DNA of 49,650 bases from Fidelibacterota bacterium. Lineage in GTDB: Bacteria > Fidelibacterota > Marinisomatia > Marinisomatales > UBA1611. Numbering within the stretch: the stretch's first letter is position 1; each line of letters starts with the position of its first letter. Under the pieces are notes generated by a model that ran no database searches, had not been told where the DNA came from, and was given only the letters and a program-made list of their open reading frames with translations. Of the stretch, positions 45,233 through 49,650 are shown in pieces. Location of the stretch: contig PAPB01000015.1 in assembly GCA_002708715.1 (NCBI GenBank), positions 1 through 49,650 on the forward strand, given 5' to 3'. Both the position numbers and the translations under genes were made by a program.

Positions 45233-45240
45233 TTCAGCCT

Positions 45241-45687
45241 ATGTCAAAAGAAGCATCATTAAAATTTCATATGAACCTAGGTATGTTGATTCGATCAGCC
45301 CATAATTCAATGACGGAAAGGTTTGTTGAAAATGTATTTGATTCTGGTTTAAATATTTCATTGGATCAGTGGATGGTTCTTGGTCCGATATGGCAATTAG
45401 GCTCTCCTTCTCAAAAAGATTTAGGTGAAATTTGCTTAAGGGATAAGCCAAGTATTACAAGAATTATTGATTCTTTAGAAAAAACAAGTTTAGTTGTTAG
45501 AGTATCAGATCAAATTGATCACAGGATTAAGCGAGTTATTTTAACAAATTCAGGTAAGCAATTATTCTATGATGTTCTTCCAATTATGGAAAAAACTAGG
45601 GAAGAGGTTAGGGGTGATATACCTGAGGAAGAGATTGAAATTTTTAAAAATGTATTATCTAAAATTATAAAAAATCTTAACTCATAA
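45241..45687 (+). CDS. MarR-family transcriptional regulator
   Basis: A 148-residue winged-helix regulator: LDQWMVLGPIWQLGSPSQKD (helix before recognition), KPSITRIIDSLEKTSLVVRV (recognition helix) and DQIDHRIKRVILTNSGKQL (wing with Asp/His/Arg). It is the first gene of an efflux operon and faces the palindrome at 45197-45224, so autorepression relieved by a small ligand is likely. There is no ribosome binding site before the ATG at 45241. It ends 5 bases before the outer-membrane factor gene. Confidence 0.92.
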   Translation: MSKEASLKFHMNLGMLIRSAHNSMTERFVENVFDSGLNISLDQWMVLGPIWQLGSPSQKDLGEICLRDKPSITRIIDSLEKTSLVVRVSDQIDHRIKRVILTNSGKQLFYDVLPIMEKTREEVRGDIPEEEIEIFKNVLSKIIKNLNS

Positions 45688-45692
45688 TCGTA

Positions 45693-47159
45693 ATGCTGCC
45701 TATTCACCTACTATTTTCATTCATTATTATTTTTGCGTTTGGATGCTATCATAATCCCCGTACTTCTGCTGATGAATTAGGTGTCAATATCCCAGAAGAG
45801 TGGTCAATGCCTATTTATGAAAAATCTGATAATAATAAGGAATGGGTTACCGCATTTAAAGACAAAGAATTAATTTCATACCTTGAAGCAGTAAAGGTTA
45901 AAAGTCCAGACTTTCTTTCTATTTTGGAGAATGAAAAAATAGGACGTTACAATGCAAAAATAAGAGGAGCAAATATTTTGCCTTCTGTAAACTTTAGCTT
46001 CAACCAATCTGAAAGCCGTCAAAATTTATCCGCATTTGGATTTGCAGATTCCTTTTTAGGTAACCAAGGGTCCGATTCATCAAGTCAAAATAATTCCTCT
46101 AGCAGTAATGTAATATCATTTGAAAATAAAACTTTTGGCCTCGGTCTTAATTATCAGTGGGAGTTAGATATATGGGGACGTTTACTTAATGAAAGAATAG
46201 CGGCCAGGAAGGATTATGAAGCTGCAAAATATGATTTGTCTTATCTTGGCTTTTCTCTTGTAGTACGGAGTGCAATACTTTTCTACCAAGGAGTTGAAGC
46301 ATTGGAGCAGTCTACGTTATCAGAAGAATCTTATGCTAGCTTAGTTGAAATTAGGAATTTAGTAAAGAATAGGTATGAAAAGGGATTACGGTCAAGCTTA
46401 GATTATAGACTTGCAGAGACTTCCGTTTCTACAGCCATCCTTGAAATGGAAAATAGAAAAAATCAGTTAGTTAGTATAAATCGCCAGCTTGAAACGTTAG
46501 CAGGGAAATACCCTACAGGTACCTTTATTAAGCAAAAAAAATTACCGACAAACCTGCCTAGTATACCAAAAAGTATCCCCGCTGCCATTGTAGAAAGACG
46601 TCCAGATATTCGGAGTTTAATTTTAAAAGTGGAGTCCAATGTAAGCCGTGTATCGCAAGCAAAGAGAAATCTATTGCCAGGTATAAGCCTCACAGGGTCG
46701 CTTGGAACATCAACTCAAGATTTTGAAGAACTACTAAACAAAGATTATGGTATATGGAATTTGGGTTTGAATATAACTGCGCCTATTTTTAATGGAAAGC
46801 GTTTAAGATCAGCTATAAAAGTTCAAGAAGCAGCTTTTGAAATCTCAAGACAAGATTTAGTTAAGGGTTTACTTAAGGCTTTTTCAGAAGTGGAGCAGCT
46901 CATGTATTTCGACCAATCCTTAAAAGTACAGATTAATGCTATGCGATCTGGAGTTGAACAGTCTAAAGATGCGTATAATTTATCTAAAGAAAGATATGAC
47001 AAAGGCGTTACCACATTGGAATCAGTTCTAAGCAGTCAAAGACAATATAATACGATTAAATCTCAATACTTGCAATTACAGCGTCAATCTATTGAAAATA
47101 GATTACTTTTGATTTTAGCTCTTGGTGGAGATTTTGGGTATATAAACGAAGGGAGTTAG
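45693..47159 (+). CDS. NodT-family RND efflux outer-membrane lipoprotein (TolC-like)
   Basis: A 488-residue outer-membrane factor. A lipoprotein signal has the lipobox FAFGC with the lipidated Cys at residue 18. The body shows the two-fold repeat of OEP domains: GLGLNYQWELDIWGRLLNER and later WNLGLNITAPIFNGKRLRSA, typical of the NodT/OprM family, with LPTNLPSIPKSIPAAIVERR at the hinge. It forms the outer-membrane channel of the tripartite pump whose adaptor and inner-membrane permease follow. A low-complexity Ser/Asn stretch (about residues 130-145) is likely a surface loop. Confidence 0.93.
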   Translation: MLPIHLLFSFIIIFAFGCYHNPRTSADELGVNIPEEWSMPIYEKSDNNKEWVTAFKDKELISYLEAVKVKSPDFLSILENEKIGRYNAKIRGANILPSVNFSFNQSESRQNLSAFGFADSFLGNQGSDSSSQNNSSSSNVISFENKTFGLGLNYQWELDIWGRLLNERIAARKDYEAAKYDLSYLGFSLVVRSAILFYQGVEALEQSTLSEESYASLVEIRNLVKNRYEKGLRSSLDYRLAETSVSTAILEMENRKNQLVSINRQLETLAGKYPTGTFIKQKKLPTNLPSIPKSIPAAIVERRPDIRSLILKVESNVSRVSQAKRNLLPGISLTGSLGTSTQDFEELLNKDYGIWNLGLNITAPIFNGKRLRSAIKVQEAAFEISRQDLVKGLLKAFSEVEQLMYFDQSLKVQINAMRSGVEQSKDAYNLSKERYDKGVTTLESVLSSQRQYNTIKSQYLQLQRQSIENRLLLILALGGDFGYINEGS

Positions 47160-47162
47160 TAA

Positions 47163-48293
47163 GTGCGCAATATAAAAAAATATTTTGGACCAGTATTCTT
47201 AATTGCATCCGTAATTATTGCTGTGATACTAATTAGAAATAAGCCAATTGCTGAAATAAAAGAAGTTGAAAAAAATATTCCTTTTGTAAAAACGATGATT
47301 TTAAAGTCCCAAAAAGTCAATGCAAGAATTTCTTCCCAAGGATTTATTAGACCAAAATCAGAATTAAATATATTATCTGAATTGAATGCAAGAGTGGAAT
47401 GGATCTCTTCAAAAATGGAGCCAGGATCTAGCTTTGATAAAGGAGACACGCTCATCAAACTGGATAAAAGAGATTATGAATTGGCTTTAATTACAGCAGA
47501 AGCAAACGTGTTGAATGCAAACGTTAACATGGAAAGAGAAAAAGCGGAGTCTGATATTGCTTCAAAAGAATGGAAAAGAGTTGGCGGAGGGTCAGGAACT
47601 GACCTAGCTCTTCGTAAACCTCAACTTGCTCAAGCTAAGGCAACGTTGGAAGCCGCGAAAGCTGAGTTGGAAAGAACTAAGAGGAATTTAGATCGGGCAG
47701 TCTTCATAGCCCCTTTCAAAGGTAGAGTCAGGTCCAAAAATACAGATATGAATTCTATTGTATTTCCAGGTACTATGCTCGGAAGTATTTACGCAACTCA
47801 TTATTTTGAAGTACAATTACCCATTACTGATCAGGATGTAAAATTCACAGGACTGAGTTTTAACGGTTTAGAAATTCCTGATAATGAACAGCTTGATGTT
47901 GCTTTCACAATCGGAGATAACATTCTAAACGGAAAAGTTATCAGGGCTGAGGCTGAAGTTGACCCTAGGACAAGAATGTTATCTGTAGTGGCAAGTATCT
48001 CGGAAAAAAATAATGATAACAATAATTCGATTTTAGTGGGGCAGTATATTCAAGCAACTATATTTGGAATGGAAATAGATAATATATTTATTCTTCCTAG
48101 AAATAATGTTCGTAATGAGTCAGTCTGGGTAGTTAATTCTCAAATGGAACTAATGAATAGAGCAGTTGATATCATTCGATTTGAAGGAGAATTTGCTTTA
48201 ATTGGTGAAGGTATAGAACAAGGGGACAGGTTGCTTCAGTCAAGACTGTCAAGTTTAATTAACGGGCAAAAAGTAACTTATACACTCAAATAG
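47163..48293 (+). CDS. RND efflux periplasmic adaptor (membrane fusion protein)
   Basis: A 376-residue HlyD/AcrA-like adaptor from a GTG start 3 bases after the outer-membrane factor. A single N-terminal TM helix (FLIASVIIAVILI) anchors it. The lipoyl and hairpin region has ELNARVEWISSKMEPGSSFD, GDTLIKLDKRDYELAL and KATLEAAKAELERTKRNLDR, and then the second lipoyl half AVFIAPFKGRVRSKN. It bridges the inner-membrane permease and the outer-membrane channel. No lipobox is seen. Confidence 0.93.
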   Translation: MRNIKKYFGPVFLIASVIIAVILIRNKPIAEIKEVEKNIPFVKTMILKSQKVNARISSQGFIRPKSELNILSELNARVEWISSKMEPGSSFDKGDTLIKLDKRDYELALITAEANVLNANVNMEREKAESDIASKEWKRVGGGSGTDLALRKPQLAQAKATLEAAKAELERTKRNLDRAVFIAPFKGRVRSKNTDMNSIVFPGTMLGSIYATHYFEVQLPITDQDVKFTGLSFNGLEIPDNEQLDVAFTIGDNILNGKVIRAEAEVDPRTRMLSVVASISEKNNDNNNSILVGQYIQATIFGMEIDNIFILPRNNVRNESVWVVNSQMELMNRAVDIIRFEGEFALIGEGIEQGDRLLQSRLSSLINGQKVTYTLK

Positions 48294-48298
48294 TTATT

Positions 48299-49650
48299 AT
48301 GGAAAAAATAATACGTTGGTTTGTGAGTAATAAGGTTGTTTCAAACCTACTCATGGTTCTAATTCTTGTTACAGGTGCTACTACAATCCCAAGCTTGAAA
48401 ATGGAGGTCTTCCCAGAAATTGAACTAAATATTATTAGTGTGACAACTGTCTACCCTGGCGCAACACCTTTTGATGTTGAGCAGGCAATTTGCATTAAAA
48501 TTGAAGAAAGGCTGCAAGGTCTAGATGGAGTAAAAAAAATCACATCAACTGCTTCCGAAAGTGTAGGTAGCGTTACTGTAGAAGTTATTCAAGGTGAAGA
48601 TATTAATGACATGCTTGATAAAATTAAAGCAGAAGTAGATGCTATTGATTCCTTTCCTGAAAGCATAGAAAAGCCTGTTTGTCGTAAGTTTGCTGGATCT
48701 AACCCAGTGATTTCCGTGGCTGTCCACGGCAAGCTAGAGGATAATATTTTAAATGAGTTGACAGAAAATATAAAAGATGAGATTGATGCTCTCCCCGAAA
48801 TAACTTTTACCTCTATCGTCGCCGATTTGGAGACAGAAATAGCAATTGATATTGATGAGAGTGCTTTAAGAAAGTATAATCTTACATTCCAACAAATATC
48901 TAATTCTATTAGAGAATGGTCATTAAACATTCCAAGTGGAAGCATTGAAACGAAAGAAGGCGAAATTTTAATTAGATCTAATAGCCAAGGTTACTCTATC
49001 TACGATTTCTCTGAAATTCCAGTTATTACTGAGCAAGATGGCTCTATTGTATTTTTAGGGGACATAAGCAAAATACGTGATACCTTTTCAGATCAATTCG
49101 AACTCGATTTCTTGTTTAATGGCGAGAATTCAAATCTAATCACTGTTTTTAGGGTTGGCAATCAAAATGCTTTAGATGTATCCAAAGCTGTAAAAGACTA
49201 TGTTGAGGTCAAAAGTGCACAGCTTCCCCCAGACGCTAAAATTACTGCTTGGGATGATGAGGCTAGAATATTAAGCGGAAGAATTGAGACAATAGTACGA
49301 AATGCTCAGCAAGGTCTTATTTTAGTTATTTTTGTCTTGGCACTATTTCTTAAACCAAAATTAGCATTCTGGGTTTCACTTGGAATTCCAATTTCTTTCA
49401 TGGGTGGCTTTTGGTTGTTTGCTCCACTTAACCTTTCAATTAATATGTTATCACTCTTTACCTTTATTCTGGTTTTAGGAATAGTTGTGGATGATGCAAT
49501 TGTTGTTGGAGAAAATATTGCATTGTTTAGAGAGCGGGGAATGGATCCTAATGAGGCTGCAGTAAAAGGAGCAATGCAAGTTGCAACCCCTGTATTTTTC
49601 GCAGTTTTAACAACAATGACTACTTTTGCACCTATGCTATCTGTTGATGG
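48299..49650 (+). CDS. RND efflux permease, N-terminal part (3' end outside window)
   Basis: An open frame from ATG 48299 to the window end (about 450 codons), so it is truncated at the edge. The first TM helix (VSNLLMVLILVTGATTIPSL) is followed by the porter loop (TTVYPGATPFDVEQAICIKI, VDAIDSFPESIEKP). The membrane part has VSLGIPISFMGGFWLF and the TM4 proton-relay motif VLGIVVDDAIVVGENI. The two Asp residues are those essential for proton coupling in AcrB. It is the inner-membrane pump of the tripartite system. Substrates cannot be read from sequence. It starts 5 bases after the adaptor stop. Confidence 0.95.
   Translation, partial: MEKIIRWFVSNKVVSNLLMVLILVTGATTIPSLKMEVFPEIELNIISVTTVYPGATPFDVEQAICIKIEERLQGLDGVKKITSTASESVGSVTVEVIQGEDINDMLDKIKAEVDAIDSFPESIEKPVCRKFAGSNPVISVAVHGKLEDNILNELTENIKDEIDALPEITFTSIVADLETEIAIDIDESALRKYNLTFQQISNSIREWSLNIPSGSIETKEGEILIRSNSQGYSIYDFSEIPVITEQDGSIVFLGDISKIRDTFSDQFELDFLFNGENSNLITVFRVGNQNALDVSKAVKDYVEVKSAQLPPDAKITAWDDEARILSGRIETIVRNAQQGLILVIFVLALFLKPKLAFWVSLGIPISFMGGFWLFAPLNLSINMLSLFTFILVLGIVVDDAIVVGENIALFRERGMDPNEAAVKGAMQVATPVFFAVLTTMTTFAPMLSVD

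Noticed and set aside
1-49650. CRISPR arrays, tRNA or rRNA genes, prophage or transposase genes
   Set aside because: No regular spacer-repeat pattern, tRNA-like conserved loops, rRNA stretches or mobile-element enzymes were seen on either strand.

Overview
The window is an AT-rich segment of a Gram-negative, probably marine bacterium. The best fit is the FCB superphylum, most likely Candidatus Marinimicrobia (SAR406). The grounds are outer-membrane barrels with short signal peptides ending in AQ or SQ, a secreted CotH-family protein whose tail starts with a YPNPFNP motif (typical of FCB type IX secretion sorting domains), the RNase G-L21-L27 order, DUF4097 and FecR-type exported proteins, and low GC. 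This is judged from proteins alone, with no 16S or marker phylogeny. TTG and GTG starts are common. Overlapping gene junctions such as ATGA and GTGA show that TGA is used as a stop codon.

Region 1 (1-28087, all + strand) is a surface polysaccharide locus with very tight gene spacing. It opens with the tail of an N-acetyl sugar amidotransferase followed by dedicated hisH and hisF, a glutamine-fed sugar amidation module. Next come glycosyltransferases, a methyltransferase, an LPG-synthase/flippase-like membrane protein, a CDP-glycerol-type polymer transferase, an asparagine synthase-like amidotransferase and a CDP-glycerol-forming cytidylyltransferase gene broken by an in-frame TGA. A second sugar amidotransferase follows, with its own class II glutaminase fused on. 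After that come a Wzx-type flippase, a GT-C membrane glycosyltransferase, more GT4 enzymes, a bi-domain oxidoreductase, UDP-GlcNAc 2-epimerase, a heparan-type glucuronyl C5-epimerase homologue, a WbuB-like glycosyltransferase with an apparent ATT start, an NAD-dependent epimerase, a small phosphoglycosyl transferase, a WbpM/PglF-type dehydratase and a Wzi-like outer-membrane barrel. The locus ends at a bidirectional terminator (28115-28140). The inferred product is an exported capsule or O-antigen rich in amidated and uronic-acid sugars, possibly with phosphoglycerol.

Region 2 (28167-36325) holds a reverse-strand Ala-rich coiled-coil barrel protein, a NodU-type carbamoyltransferase with SxtJ and DUF5989 small membrane proteins, a secreted CotH protein with a partner barrel, and queG-elbB.

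Region 3 (36337-40825, - strand) is housekeeping: RNase G, rplU, rpmA and mdh with two clear terminators, then a DUF4097 beta-repeat protein. Region 4 (41103-45086, + strand) has a FecR-domain protein, a peptidase E homologue and a two-subunit molybdenum hydroxylase with a Tat signal. Region 5 (45131 to the end) is a MarR-controlled RND efflux operon: two operator-like inverted repeats (one a perfect 28-bp palindrome), marR, a NodT-type outer-membrane factor, a periplasmic adaptor and the start of an RND permease cut off by the window end. No tRNA, rRNA, CRISPR array or transposase was recognised, and no gene-free stretch exceeds about 280 bases.
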